A stretch of 64,000 bases of DNA from assembly GCF_017876095.1 (NCBI RefSeq), contig NZ_JAGINM010000024.1, forward strand, positions 1 through 64,000, written 5' to 3'. Origin of the DNA: Azospirillum agricola (GTDB lineage Bacteria > Pseudomonadota > Alphaproteobacteria > Azospirillales > Azospirillaceae). Position numbers and translations under genes: made by a program. How positions within the stretch are numbered: position 1 is the stretch's first letter; each line of letters starts with the position of its first letter. The notes under the pieces were generated by a model. It worked only from the letters and a program-made list of their open reading frames with translations. It was not told where the DNA came from and did no database searches. Of this stretch, positions 8,259-16,034 are shown one piece after another.

Positions 8259-8414
8259 ATGATGACGCGTTGGGTCCTGCTTGTGTGCGTCTCCACCCTG
8301 CTGGCCGGCTGCGGCGTGGTCAGCGGCGCCGCCAGCGTCGCCGGCACGGCGGTAAGCCTGGCCGGCACGGCGGTCGAGACCACCGCCGACGTCGTCACCG
8401 CCCCGATTCGCTGA
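8259..8414 (+). CDS. Small lipoprotein
   Basis: A 51-residue peptide with a short hydrophobic signal and a lipobox LLAGC (Cys18), so it should be lipidated and held in a membrane. The mature part (about 34 residues) is a simple Ala/Gly/Thr/Val stretch with a repeated VAGTAVSLAGTAVETT pattern, similar in character to entericidin-like and glycine-zipper peptides. GGGGAG lies six bases before the ATG pair at 8259/8262. No function can be assigned. Confidence 0.7.
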   Translation: MMTRWVLLVCVSTLLAGCGVVSGAASVAGTAVSLAGTAVETTADVVTAPIR

Positions 8415-8474
8415 GCGTCTTTTTAGAGCGCCGAACAGAATTCCGTTCTCGCCATCGGTGCCCAATGGAACCGC

Positions 8475-8496
8475 CATCCCCGCGAAGGCGGGGATG
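8475..8496. repeat. REP-like palindrome
   Basis: CATCCCCGC-gaag-GCGGGGATG forms a perfect 9-bp stem. On the minus strand the unit reads CGTCATCCCCGCC, sharing the CGTCAT end with the units at 164-254 and 55115-55145. It lies in the 8415-8761 gap between two convergent genes. The same gap holds the inverted repeat at 8614-8666 and a small GAGTC/GACTC hairpin; no other gene is seen in it. Confidence 0.6.
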
Positions 8497-8613
8497 ACGA
8501 GTCGAGAGACGACTCAAGCTTCTGTTAGGCGCTTTTAGGGAAGACCGCCGGTCATGCTCATCGTCGCCATGGTGACGACCGTGCAACCCGGCGGTTGGGA
8601 GAAATTGTCAAAA

Positions 8614-8666
8614 GACACGGATGAACACGTGGGCCGGCGCAGCCGGCATCCGCGTTCATCCGTGTC
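8614..8666. repeat. Inverted repeat of the GACACRGATGAACAC family (copy 1)
   Basis: The left arm GACACGGATGAAC (from 8614) is the exact reverse complement of the right arm ending at 8666, and the right arm is followed by AAAA. The centre holds a nested GCCGGC-gca-GCCGGC hairpin. Two larger relatives lie at 19741-19887 and 60876-60961. It sits between convergent genes and could form a long hairpin in RNA from either strand. Confidence 0.8.
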
Positions 8667-8761
8667 AAAATCCTCCTGCGGGAGGCATCGCGTCGATCTG
8701 ACGTCGCCGTCCTGGCCGCGGCTGGCGCTCACCGAGCGCCGAGCGCTCCCCGCAGGCCCGC

Positions 8762-9340
8762 TCAGTCGATCAAATCCTCGACCTCGCGGATGCGGCCGTT
8801 GTCGATCATGAACTGGACCAGCTCCGGCCGCTGCTTGCCCAGCGTGTGGTGACGCTGGCGCGCCGCCGCGACCAGATCGCCGTTGCGGCCGAGAAGCTCG
8901 TCGGCGAATTCGATCATGCGCAGGTTGGGCCACGCCTTGGCCCGGATGGCCGCGACGGCGGCCATCGCCTCGGCGGCCGGGCGCCGGGGCCGGGCCTGGG
9001 CCAGGATCATGGTCAGGGCGGCGGTGGAGCGCGAAATCCCGGCGTGGCAATGCACCAGCAGATGCCGGCACTCCACCGGCTCGGACAGCAGGTCGCGGCC
9101 GAAGGCGAGGATGCGCTCGACATCGGCCTTCTGCGGGGCGACCTGGCCGCGCGTCGGCTCGATGACGTCGTGGAAGCGCAGCTCCAGCCGTTCATGCTCG
9201 CCGTAGTCGCCGAAGGCGGTCGGCTCGGGATGGTCGGGGTCGAGGATCGAGAGGACGTGGCTGACGCGCCCGCCGCCGAACTCGCACAGCTCCTCGATGC
9301 CGCAGACGGTCAGGCCGAAGGGGACGAAATCGCTGGCCAT
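8762..9340 (-). CDS. Dual-specificity/tyrosine phosphatase-like protein
   Basis: A 192-residue protein with the Cys-based phosphatase signature HCHAGISRST (nucleophile Cys98, phosphate-binding Arg104) and a likely general acid Asp58 in FHDVIEP. This is the core of the PTP/DSP superfamily. Many alphaproteobacteria carry such a protein as a stand-alone gene; its substrate is unknown and could be a phosphoprotein or a small phosphoester. The ATG at 9340 has AAAGAGGG seven bases upstream, and the longer upstream frame is arginine-rich and unlikely. It is transcribed alone on the minus strand. Confidence 0.82.
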   Translation of the reverse strand: MASDFVPFGLTVCGIEELCEFGGGRVSHVLSILDPDHPEPTAFGDYGEHERLELRFHDVIEPTRGQVAPQKADVERILAFGRDLLSEPVECRHLLVHCHAGISRSTAALTMILAQARPRRPAAEAMAAVAAIRAKAWPNLRMIEFADELLGRNGDLVAAARQRHHTLGKQRPELVQFMIDNGRIREVEDLID

Positions 9341-9486
9341 GATGCCCTCTTTCCAAGGATCGGCCCAAAGGCCGGTTCGGAGCGCGGACGCGCTCCGGCC
9401 GGCGCATTTGGCACGCCGCTCCCCGTCCCCGTCAACCATTCGTGAGCGAAATGTCAGCCCAGCTCACAATGACCGGCTCACGGCGG

Positions 9487-9564
9487 TCAGAGCACGTTGA
9501 ACAGATACAGAAGGATGATGATCGGAATCGGCAGGCCGACGAGCCACAGCAGAATGCCCTTCAT
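9487..9564 (-). CDS. 25-residue single-pass membrane peptide
   Basis: A tiny gene with a strong ribosome site (GGAGG, seven bases before the ATG at 9564). It codes for a nearly uninterrupted hydrophobic helix that begins MKGILLWLVGLPIP and ends in LFNVL. Peptides of this kind, with a mid-helix PIP, are found as hypothetical membrane proteins in many alphaproteobacteria, so translation is plausible. A role as a subunit-associated or membrane-stress peptide is only a guess. The surrounding 9341-9706 stretch holds nothing else recognisable. Confidence 0.6.
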   Translation of the reverse strand: MKGILLWLVGLPIPIIILLYLFNVL

Positions 9565-9706
9565 GACATGGTCCTCCGTTGCGTGGGCGACCGGCCGGCG
9601 GGTTGCGCCGGCCACTCTCATCCGAAACAACGGCGCCGGTGCCGGTTGGTTGCACGGCGTTTCCCGATCCGGGGGAGATCGGAAGGGGTAGCGCGCAGGA
9701 TGCGCC

Positions 9707-10414
9707 TCAGCCCTCGTCGCGTTCCTCGTCCATCCCGTTCCCGTCCTCGGCCGGCCGGGGCGGCGGAACCGGGCGCGGGCGCGGCGCGCGGATCTTCTTC
9801 AGCAGCAGCGCGAAGGGCTTCAGCGCGCGGTCCAGGATGGCCGGGTCGCCCTCCAGCCGGGACAGCACGAAGGCGCCGGCCTCCAGGGTCGAGACGCTCT
9901 CGCGCCGGGGCTCCTTGCGCGCCTGCCCATAGAGCGAGCGGAAATTCGGATGCAGCACGATGCGCCGGCATTTCAGCAGCCACGCGTTGCGCCACCACAG
10001 GGTCTTGGCCTGGCTCCAGGTGCCGTCCAGCACGATGATGCCCTCCAGGTCGCCCAGCACCAGCTCGCTGTCCTTCTGGGGGACGCCGTTCCGGTCGACC
10101 ACCGCGATCTCGCTCCTGGCGGCGGGATTGTCCGGCTTGACCGGGCCGAGATACAGCACGCCCCAGCGCTTGTAATCGACCTCGCGGCCCAGGATGCGCT
10201 TCAGGTTCGGCCAGCTCAACCCGACCTTCAGCGCCGAGTTGGCGAACTGAAGATGGGCGATCTGCGCGGTTCCCAGATTTTCGCGCTTCTCCTGCGGATG
10301 CTGGAGGATGAGCAGGAAGACGCCGTTCTCGACCGGCTCCACTGCCTCGCAAATGCACAGGTGACTGGGTTTCAGGCAGGTGGGGCAGGCTTCGGGGGCG
10401 GGGGCGCTGTGCAT
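9707..10414 (-). CDS. DTW-domain tRNA-uridine aminocarboxypropyltransferase
   Basis: A 235-residue member of the DTW/TapT family, which uses S-adenosylmethionine to place an aminocarboxypropyl group on tRNA uridines (acp3U). The N-terminus has a cysteine cluster (C10, C13, C20, C22) typical of the family and likely zinc-binding. The name-giving motif appears as DGTW (130-133) before SQA, and LHPNFRSLYG follows. The C-terminal 40 residues are Pro/Arg-rich and ragged. The start at 10414 has AAGGA at a long distance. It stands alone on the minus strand. Confidence 0.85.
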   Translation of the reverse strand: MHSAPAPEACPTCLKPSHLCICEAVEPVENGVFLLILQHPQEKRENLGTAQIAHLQFANSALKVGLSWPNLKRILGREVDYKRWGVLYLGPVKPDNPAARSEIAVVDRNGVPQKDSELVLGDLEGIIVLDGTWSQAKTLWWRNAWLLKCRRIVLHPNFRSLYGQARKEPRRESVSTLEAGAFVLSRLEGDPAILDRALKPFALLLKKIRAPRPRPVPPPRPAEDGNGMDEERDEG

Positions 10415-10573
10415 GGGAGGTACGCAATCCTTGAACGGAGATAACCGCGAATATGGGTTGGAACGGCGCGGAAGGGAACATATCTCGTCAGAGCCGGGTC
10501 CGGGAAGGATCCGGCCCTGATGGCCGCGGGGGTGCCCCCTCGTCCGCATAAACCTTTTGTAGAGGTTCATCGT

Positions 10574-10604
10574 GTGAGATGGACCGGAATGTGACGCATC
10601 TCAC
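10574..10604. promoter_or_regulatory. Inverted repeat, possible operator
   Basis: GTGAGATG (10574-10581) and CATCTCAC (10597-10604) are exact inverted copies 15 bases apart, in the 10415-10713 space between the divergent DTW gene and the small 10714 gene. It could be a regulator site for either gene or a hairpin. No known regulator consensus fits. The rest of this space holds nothing recognisable. Confidence 0.4.
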
Positions 10605-10713
10605 GGCTGGCCTGGAACTTGCGTGATAGGGTCCAGGCAATCAGGACGGAGAAAGCCAAGGATGGCCAAAGGGCCGTTCCCGACTTGCTCCGGTGCTCAG
10701 AAGGAGACCTGCC

Positions 10714-10881
10714 ATGCTGCCCGCACATTTGGCCGACCGCTTGCTGAAGCAGCGCCGCGACGCGGAAAGCGCGGAATTCGCCCGCCAACTGCCGCTGCAT
10801 GTGGACGATCCCCGCTGGATGACGGATCCGGACGAGGCGCCGGAAGGCAGCCGGGAACCCGACTGGATGTCCAACTACTGA
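10714..10881 (+). CDS. Small acidic hypothetical protein (55 aa)
   Basis: A 55-residue soluble protein with an ideal ribosome site (AAGGAG seven bases before the ATG). The first half is helical and charged (LADRLLKQRRDAESAEF). The second half is acidic and Trp-containing (DDPRWMTDPDEAPEG) and ends DWMSNY. There is no signal, membrane segment or recognised domain. The strong translation signal and codon use like its neighbours support a real gene; the function is unknown. Confidence 0.6.
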   Translation: MLPAHLADRLLKQRRDAESAEFARQLPLHVDDPRWMTDPDEAPEGSREPDWMSNY

Positions 10882-11066
10882 TCGCCGCCGGCCCACCATC
10901 GCCGCCGGCTGAACGAAAGCCGACACGGGTTTCGTGACACAGCCACTGCCGGCATGGCCGTTACCGGCATGACCGTTGTCCAATTCCCGACAGCGGCCGG
11001 CAGGCCGGGTTCAACCGGCACCGCTCGTGACCGCCGCCCCCCGTCATCGACGGGCAGGGGCGGGCT

Positions 11067-11879
11067 TCACGCCACCAGCGGATTCACCGCGCACTCCACG
11101 GCCCGCTCCGGCGCCGGCGGGGTTGCGGATCCGGTGTCCTCCCCCGCACTCTCCACCCATCCGCCATCGGTCCATTCCAGGATCCAGGCCCCGGGACGCC
11201 CGCCCCGGCAGCGTTCGAGCGCGACACGCCAGCGCGGCGCGCCGACGCCCGGCTCATCGCCGGGACGGCTCGGGGCCGGCGCCAGACGCCAGCGCGTGAC
11301 CGCCGCGCTCGCCGCCTCCCCCTGCCGCGCTTTCCGGCTCGCCCCGTCCAGCAGGACGCCGGTGACTCCCGACGATTCGGCGGCGAGCTGGAGCCGCCGG
11401 CTTTCGGTCAGATCCAGCGCGCCGACCTCCCCCAGCACCACCGACAGGGCGGAGCAGCGCAGCGCCTCCTCCATCGCCCACAGGGCGTCCCTGCGCTCCA
11501 CCGCGCGCACGGCGATCAGCCGGTCCGGCGTCAGCCCGTAGGCCGCCAGCCCCGCCGCGTGCAGGTCCCGCCCGCGCACGATCCACAGGGCCGGCGCCCG
11601 CGCCGTCGCCAGACGCGCCAGCAGGGCCGCCGCGAAGGCGGTCCCCGCCCCGCTCTCTTCCCCCGCCAGCGCGTGCAGACACCCCAGGGGCAGGCCGCCC
11701 TCCGGCAGCGCCGCGTCGATGGCCGCCACCCCGAAGGGCATCACCCGCACGCCATCGCCGCCGATCCCCTCGATGCGGCGGACGCGCAGGCGCAACGCCG
11801 CCAGCGCCGCCGCCCGCTCACCGCCTGGACGCTCACCGCTCAAGCAGGCGGAGGATGAGGGCAGCGCAGACCGAGGCAT
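11067..11879 (-). CDS. imuA: ImuA-like RecA-fold protein, SOS-regulated, without imuB/dnaE2
   Basis: A 270-residue protein resembling ImuA, the RecA-like accessory factor of the ImuA-ImuB-DnaE2 mutasome for error-prone translesion synthesis. The features are GCLHALAGEESGAGTAFAAALLARL (a degenerate P-loop region), ALWIVRGRDLHAAGLAAYGL and WAMEEALRC, in the family's order. No Walker A GKT is visible, as is common in ImuA. A perfect alphaproteobacterial LexA box lies 27-41 bases before the start, so damage induction is likely. The ATG at 11879 has GGAG eight bases upstream. The usual partners do not follow: downstream lies only empty sequence and an unrelated small gene. Confidence 0.78.
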   Translation of the reverse strand: MPRSALPSSSACLSGERPGGERAAALAALRLRVRRIEGIGGDGVRVMPFGVAAIDAALPEGGLPLGCLHALAGEESGAGTAFAAALLARLATARAPALWIVRGRDLHAAGLAAYGLTPDRLIAVRAVERRDALWAMEEALRCSALSVVLGEVGALDLTESRRLQLAAESSGVTGVLLDGASRKARQGEAASAAVTRWRLAPAPSRPGDEPGVGAPRWRVALERCRGGRPGAWILEWTDGGWVESAGEDTGSATPPAPERAVECAVNPLVA

Positions 11880-11905
11880 GACTTCACTCCGCTCGACAGG
11901 TATTT

Positions 11906-11920
11906 GTTCCTTATATGTTC
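11906..11920 (-). promoter_or_regulatory. LexA (SOS) box upstream of imuA
   Basis: GTTC-N7-GTTC, the alphaproteobacterial LexA consensus, is exact here (GTTCCTTATATGTTC; on the gene strand GAAC-ATATAAG-GAAC). It lies 27-41 bases upstream of the imuA ATG, where it would cover the promoter. No other exact copy was noticed in the window. Confidence 0.85.
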
Positions 11921-11963
11921 CATCATGGCGCATCGCCAAGGGGAGAGTCGAGGCGGAGCGGTC

Positions 11964-11996
11964 CAAACGAAAACGCCCCGGCACAGGGCCGGGGCG
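11964..11996 (-). terminator. Intrinsic terminator of the Tim44-domain gene
   Basis: On the minus strand a 9-bp stem CGCCCCGGC/GCCGGGGCG (11996-11988 with 11982-11974) is followed by GTTTTCGTTT. It separates the Tim44-domain gene from imuA and its LexA box, so the two genes are independent units. Confidence 0.85.
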
Positions 11997-12047
11997 CTCG
12001 CTGCTCAAACCCGTCGGGGATCAAGCCGGTCGGGATCGGCGGAACGG

Positions 12048-13142
12048 TCAGCGGGTCTGCTGGATCGCCGACAACTGCCACTGGCCGCCGCGCGGGCGGA
12101 CGAAGGTCCACAGCTCGGTCGCCTCGACCGGGGTGCCGGGGGTGCCGTCCACGACCCGGCCGCTGGCACGCTCCACCGTCGTGTCGATCAGCGAGAAGCG
12201 CATCGCGACGGTGGCGTATTCGGCGTTGCCCTCGCGCCATGCCTCCGACAGGTCGCCTTGCAGCAGGGTGACGTCGCTCACCTTGTTCACCACGCCGCGG
12301 CTGCTGTTCTCCGACAGGTCGCTGGTGAAGTAGGACAGCATCTCCGGCGTCGTCACGCCGCGCAGCGTGTCGATGTCCTCACGCCCGTAGGCGGTCTGGA
12401 CAGTGACGAGCAGACGCTCGAACGACTGGTAGTCGGCCGGCTGGACGCCGATCTCGTCGGGCTGCTGCCGGCGCTTGGCGCCGCCCATCAGGCCGCCCAG
12501 ACCCGAACCGCCGCCCGAACCGCCGCCCAGACCGCCGCCGGGACCGCCCATCGGGTTGTGGCCGGCGTCGGCCGCCTCGCGGTTCAGCGGGCCGCCGGCG
12601 TAAGCCGGGTTCGCCCCGCCGCCGAGCGGCGAGCCCATGCGGGCCGTGGCCGGCTGCTGCTGCTGCGAGCGGTTGCGGAAGAAGCGCATCGCCAGACGGA
12701 CCAGGAAGACGACCAGCAGGATCTGGAGGATGAAGCCCAGGATGCCCGCGAAGCTGCCCAGCCCCTCGAAGAAGCCGCCGCCGAACAGCATGGCGCCGAT
12801 GCCGGCGCCGATCAGGCCGCCCATCAGGCCGGACATGAAGCCGCCGCCACGGAAGAAGCCGCCCTGCTGCGCCGGGGCCGCGGCGGCCGGGCGCTGCATG
12901 CCGGGGGACGGGGCGGCCGACCGCTCCATCGGCGCGGCCGTGTTCGGCGCGGTGGAGGTCGCGGCGGGGGCCTCGGTGGTGCGGGCGCCACGGCTGCCCG
13001 ACGAACCGCTCTTGCCGGCACGGGCGTCGGCGGTGCCAGCGGAGAGGGCCATCATCAAGGCGACCGCCACGGCGGTCACGGTGCGGGTGGTGCTTTTCGC
13101 CGGCACGGTGGTAGGTCGGGTGTTCTCGTTCATGATCGCCAT
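12048..13142 (-). CDS. Tim44-like domain membrane protein
   Basis: A 364-residue protein with an N-terminal signal-like helix (about 20-40), a low-complexity Ser/Ala/Thr/Pro linker, and a glycine-rich hydrophobic block (FMSGLMGGLIGAGIGAMLFGGG). A membrane helix (FAGILGFILQILLVVFLV, about 128-146) comes next, followed by a basic Gln-rich segment and a C-terminal Tim44-like fold (about 215-364). Related bacterial proteins are membrane-anchored and of unclear function. The Tim44 fold binds lipids or proteins and is used by mitochondria to tether import motors. ATGs at 13142 and 13133 are both possible starts. Confidence 0.85.
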   Translation of the reverse strand: MAIMNENTRPTTVPAKSTTRTVTAVAVALMMALSAGTADARAGKSGSSGSRGARTTEAPAATSTAPNTAAPMERSAAPSPGMQRPAAAAPAQQGGFFRGGGFMSGLMGGLIGAGIGAMLFGGGFFEGLGSFAGILGFILQILLVVFLVRLAMRFFRNRSQQQQPATARMGSPLGGGANPAYAGGPLNREAADAGHNPMGGPGGGLGGGSGGGSGLGGLMGGAKRRQQPDEIGVQPADYQSFERLLVTVQTAYGREDIDTLRGVTTPEMLSYFTSDLSENSSRGVVNKVSDVTLLQGDLSEAWREGNAEYATVAMRFSLIDTTVERASGRVVDGTPGTPVEATELWTFVRPRGGQWQLSAIQQTR

Positions 13143-13313
13143 CAGCCGTCAGATCCTAGGGAGCCTCACCACATGGGGGTACGGGCTGCCCGGTTGTAGA
13201 GGGGGCTTGGCCAGTTTTTTCAAAAAAACACGGAACCAGCCGCAATCCGTCACGCCATCATAACGGCCGCCTCAACCATCCGGCACCGATCCCGAACGGT
13301 CCTGAAGACCGGA

Positions 13314-13541
13314 TCAGCGCAGGGCGGACAGCCCGGCAGACCGGGACGCCGCCCCGTCGGTCCGGGTCCATTCGCTGCGCATCCGGTCCCACAGGGCGCC
13401 GTCCCGTTCCACCAGGGTCCAGGCCCGGCGGCGCGTCGCCATCTGCACGCGGCAATCCCGCGAACAATAGAGCGGAACCGGCCCCCGCGATGATGCACGT
13501 GCGAAGGGGCGCCCGCAGCAGGCACAGTAAAGCTTTGGCAT
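13314..13541 (-). CDS. Small zinc-ribbon-like protein (75 aa)
   Basis: A 75-residue basic protein with a treble-clef-like cysteine pattern: Cys6, Cys8, Cys9 in YCACCGRPF and Cys26, Cys30 in YCSRDC. It probably binds one zinc. The rest is Arg/Trp-rich (RRRAWTLVERDGALWDRM), which suggests nucleic acid binding, though that is inference. The ATG at 13541 has GGGGAGG six bases upstream, an excellent start. A GCAACCGC/GCGGTTGC hairpin sits 20 bases before the start codon. Confidence 0.6.
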   Translation of the reverse strand: MPKLYCACCGRPFARASSRGPVPLYCSRDCRVQMATRRRAWTLVERDGALWDRMRSEWTRTDGAASRSAGLSALR

Positions 13542-14037
13542 TGGGGTCCTCCCCTGGAAGGCAACCGCTTGCTGCGGTTGCTCAGAACGCGCTCGGACAA
13601 CAGCCGCCGCCGCGTTCTTCTTGGGTTTGATCGGTATTCTTGCCGGAATTCTTGACGCTGACCAGACAACAAAAGACATACCCCCTGCGCCACTGCCCGC
13701 CAAGCCAAGCGAAAGCGTCGTGAAAGCAACCGCTTGCCGCAGGCGGCGCGTCAATTCGCCGCTGCGTGCGGCGCCTCCGCCTTTGAACGGAGGCCGGGCG
13801 CTCCTACATCCTTCGATGCCTGCCCATCCGCCGGAAAAACAGCCCCGCAAGGACAGGTCCGAACAGACAGGCCCGGACGGACAGGAGCGGCGGGCCGCCG
13901 CGCGCGCCTTATTTCGTGAAAACCGGACGCGGCGGCGGGGAACCCCCGGCCGCCGCGCGGGTTGTTCCTGTCGCGGGACCGTTCCCCCGACGGAAAGAAC
14001 CGGCGGGACACGCGCCGCATATGGGGGGACACCGACG
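13542..14037. other. 496-base intergenic region with repeated hairpin motifs
   Basis: No convincing gene is seen. Two copies of GCAACCGCTTGC occur at 13561-13572 and 13726-13737. The first is part of a perfect 8-bp hairpin (13561-13568 with 13574-13581), and the second overlaps a CCGC-TTGCCGCAG-GCGG palindrome. The 13600-13690 part is clearly less GC-rich than its surroundings and is the likeliest place for the promoter of the zinc-ribbon gene. The right half is GC-rich and featureless. Confidence 0.5.
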
Positions 14038-14487
14038 ATGGACGACACCCGCACCCGCCGCCGCGCCTTCGCCGCAGACCCGCCGCCCGCCAGCGCGGAC
14101 GCGTCCGTCTCCATCGACTTCCAGCGGCTGGAGCGGCTGCGCCGGCTGTCGCGCCTGATGGACACGCGCTGGCGCATTCCCGGCACCCGCATCCCCATCG
14201 GGCTGGACGGCATCGCCAGCCTGCTGCCCGTCGCCGGCGACACGGCGACCGCCATCGTCTCGGCCTACATCATCCTGGAGGCGGCGCGCTTCGACCTGCC
14301 GAAGTCGCTGCTGGCGCGGATGGCGCTGAACGTCGGGGTCGACTGGCTGTTCGGCTCCGTCCCGGTGGTGGGAACGGTCTTCGACATCGCCTTCAAGGCC
14401 AACCGGATGAACGTCGATCTGCTGCACGAGCATCTGGAGCAGCGGCTGGCCAGGCAGGCGGCGGACAAACAGGCGGCGGGGTGGTGA
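14038..14487 (+). CDS. DUF4112 membrane protein
   Basis: A 149-residue protein of the DUF4112 family. After a charged N-terminus comes the family pattern LARLMDTRWRIPGTRIPIGLDGI, two hydrophobic segments (LLPVAGDTATAIVSAYIIL and a second around MALNVGVDWLFGSVPVVGTVFD), and FKANRMNVDLL near the end. Length and motif order are normal. It probably sits in the inner membrane; no function is known. The ATG at 14038 has GGGGGA eight bases upstream. It ends 71 bases before hemN, with an FNR box between them, so hemN has its own promoter. Confidence 0.85.
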   Translation: MDDTRTRRRAFAADPPPASADASVSIDFQRLERLRRLSRLMDTRWRIPGTRIPIGLDGIASLLPVAGDTATAIVSAYIILEAARFDLPKSLLARMALNVGVDWLFGSVPVVGTVFDIAFKANRMNVDLLHEHLEQRLARQAADKQAAGW

Positions 14488-14509
14488 CAAGACGCGGCCC
14501 TCCCGGAGC

Positions 14510-14523
14510 TTGACGTGGATCAA
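14510..14523 (+). promoter_or_regulatory. FNR-type box upstream of hemN
   Basis: TTGAC-GTGG-ATCAA differs from the FNR consensus TTGAT-N4-ATCAA at one base. Its centre (14516.5) is 41.5 bases before 14558, one base ahead of the hemN ATG, with CACTCT at the -10 position. If FNR activates as a class II regulator, the transcript would be leaderless or nearly so. The regulator is probably the FNR-family protein at 55191-55928. Confidence 0.7.
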
Positions 14524-14558
14524 GGCACGGCGGAGGCCCCTGCGGCACTCTGTCGCCC

Positions 14559-15968
14559 ATGGACGCACCGACCCTCTCCCCCGCCTCCACCGCCCCGTCG
14601 CCTTGCGCGGGGACCGTCGATCCCGCCCTGCTCGCCAAGTATGACGGGCTGCGGGTCCCCCGCTACACCAGCTACCCGACGGCGCCGCACTTCACCCCCG
14701 CGGTGGACGCGTCGGTCTATGGCGGCTGGCTGGAGGCGATGGACCTCACCCGATCCGGCTCGCTCTACCTCCACGTCCCCTTCTGCCACCAGATGTGCTG
14801 GTACTGCGGCTGCCACACCAAGATCGTCGCGCGCTACGCGCCGATCGCCGAGTATCTCGACCATCTGCGGCGCGAGATCGCCATGGTCGCCGACCGCATC
14901 CCCGGCCGGCTGACGGTCCGCCACATCCATTTCGGCGGCGGCACCCCGACCATGATGGCGCCCGCCGACTTCGAATCGCTGATCGCCCTGCTGCGCGAGC
15001 GCTTCGACGTCGCCACCGACGCCGAACTCGCCATCGAGATCGACCCGCGCACCCTGACGGCGGAGATGGCGGCGGCGCTCGGCCGATCCGGCGTCAACCG
15101 CGCCTCGCTCGGCGTGCAGGACTTCGACCCAACCGTCCAGGCGGCGATCAACCGCATCCAGCCGCGCGAGACCACCGAGCGCACGCTGGAGTGGCTGCGC
15201 GAGGCCGGCATCGCCAACGTCAACCTCGACCTGATGTACGGCCTGCCCCACCAATCGGTGGAGAGCGTCGCCCGCTCCGCCCGCATCGCGCTGGAGATGG
15301 CGCCCGACCGGCTGTCGGTCTTCGGCTACGCCCATGTGCCGTGGATGAAGACCCATCAGAAGAAGATCGACGAGTCCGTCCTGGCCGACACGCTGGGCCG
15401 CTGGGAGCAGTTCGCCGCCATCGCCGACACGCTGGCCGAGGCCGGCTACCGCGCCATCGGGCTCGACCATTTCGCCCGCCCCGGCGACGAGCTGGCGGTC
15501 CAGCAGGAGGAGGGGCGGCTCGGCCGCAACTTCCAGGGCTACACCACCGACGACGCCGACGCGCTGATCGGCTTCGGCGCCTCCTCCATCGGGGCGCTGC
15601 CGCAGGGCTACATCCAGAACGCCGTTCCCTTCGACCAGTACGCCACCGCCATCGACGAGGGACGCCTGCCGACCGGCAAGGGCATCGCCCTGACCGACGA
15701 CGACCGGCTGCGCCGCGACCTGATCATGCGGCTGATGTGCGACCTGTCGGTCGATGCCGGCGCGGTCGCCGAGGCGCATGGACGGGACGCGGGGGTCTTC
15801 GACGCCGACCTCGCGGCGATGGACGATCTGGTGGCCGACGGGGTCGCCGCGATCGAGGGCCGGCGGGTGTCGGTTCCCGAGGCTGCCCGCCCGCTGATGC
15901 GGATCGTCGCCGCCCGCTTCGACACCCACCTCGCCAGCGGCGCCGGGCGCCACAGCCGCGCGGTCTAA
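14559..15968 (+). CDS. hemN: Oxygen-independent coproporphyrinogen III dehydrogenase
   Basis: This 469-residue radical SAM enzyme turns coproporphyrinogen III into protoporphyrinogen IX without oxygen, in heme synthesis. The iron-sulfur motif reads HVPFCHQMCWYCGC (Cys76, Cys80, Cys83, plus Cys85, the CxxxCxxCxC form of true HemN). It is followed by HIHFGGGTP and, later, NLDLMYGLPHQ and GLDHFA. Length matches HemN rather than the shorter HemW. The FNR box at 14510-14523 indicates low-oxygen induction, which fits its shared need with the cbb3 oxidase cluster. No ribosome site is close to the ATG. Confidence 0.95.
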   Translation: MDAPTLSPASTAPSPCAGTVDPALLAKYDGLRVPRYTSYPTAPHFTPAVDASVYGGWLEAMDLTRSGSLYLHVPFCHQMCWYCGCHTKIVARYAPIAEYLDHLRREIAMVADRIPGRLTVRHIHFGGGTPTMMAPADFESLIALLRERFDVATDAELAIEIDPRTLTAEMAAALGRSGVNRASLGVQDFDPTVQAAINRIQPRETTERTLEWLREAGIANVNLDLMYGLPHQSVESVARSARIALEMAPDRLSVFGYAHVPWMKTHQKKIDESVLADTLGRWEQFAAIADTLAEAGYRAIGLDHFARPGDELAVQQEEGRLGRNFQGYTTDDADALIGFGASSIGALPQGYIQNAVPFDQYATAIDEGRLPTGKGIALTDDDRLRRDLIMRLMCDLSVDAGAVAEAHGRDAGVFDADLAAMDDLVADGVAAIEGRRVSVPEAARPLMRIVAARFDTHLASGAGRHSRAV

Positions 15969-15995
15969 GCGCTCAAAAAAGCCGACGAAGGAACG

Positions 15996-16032
15996 GGCGG
16001 CGCGCCGGACATCCCCGGCGCGCCGCCTTTTT
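15996..16032 (+). terminator. Intrinsic terminator of hemN
   Basis: A 13-bp stem (GGCGGCGCGCCGG, 15996-16008, with 16015-16027) and a six-base loop are followed by TTTTT at 16028-16032. It lies between convergent hemN and upp. For upp, read on the other strand, no T-tract follows directly. Confidence 0.85.
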
Positions 16033-16034
16033 GC

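Noticed and set aside
13751..14032. 93-codon minus-strand frame in the 13542-14037 space
   Set aside because: No ribosome site; Arg/Pro/Ala-rich residues typical of chance frames; no recognised motif.
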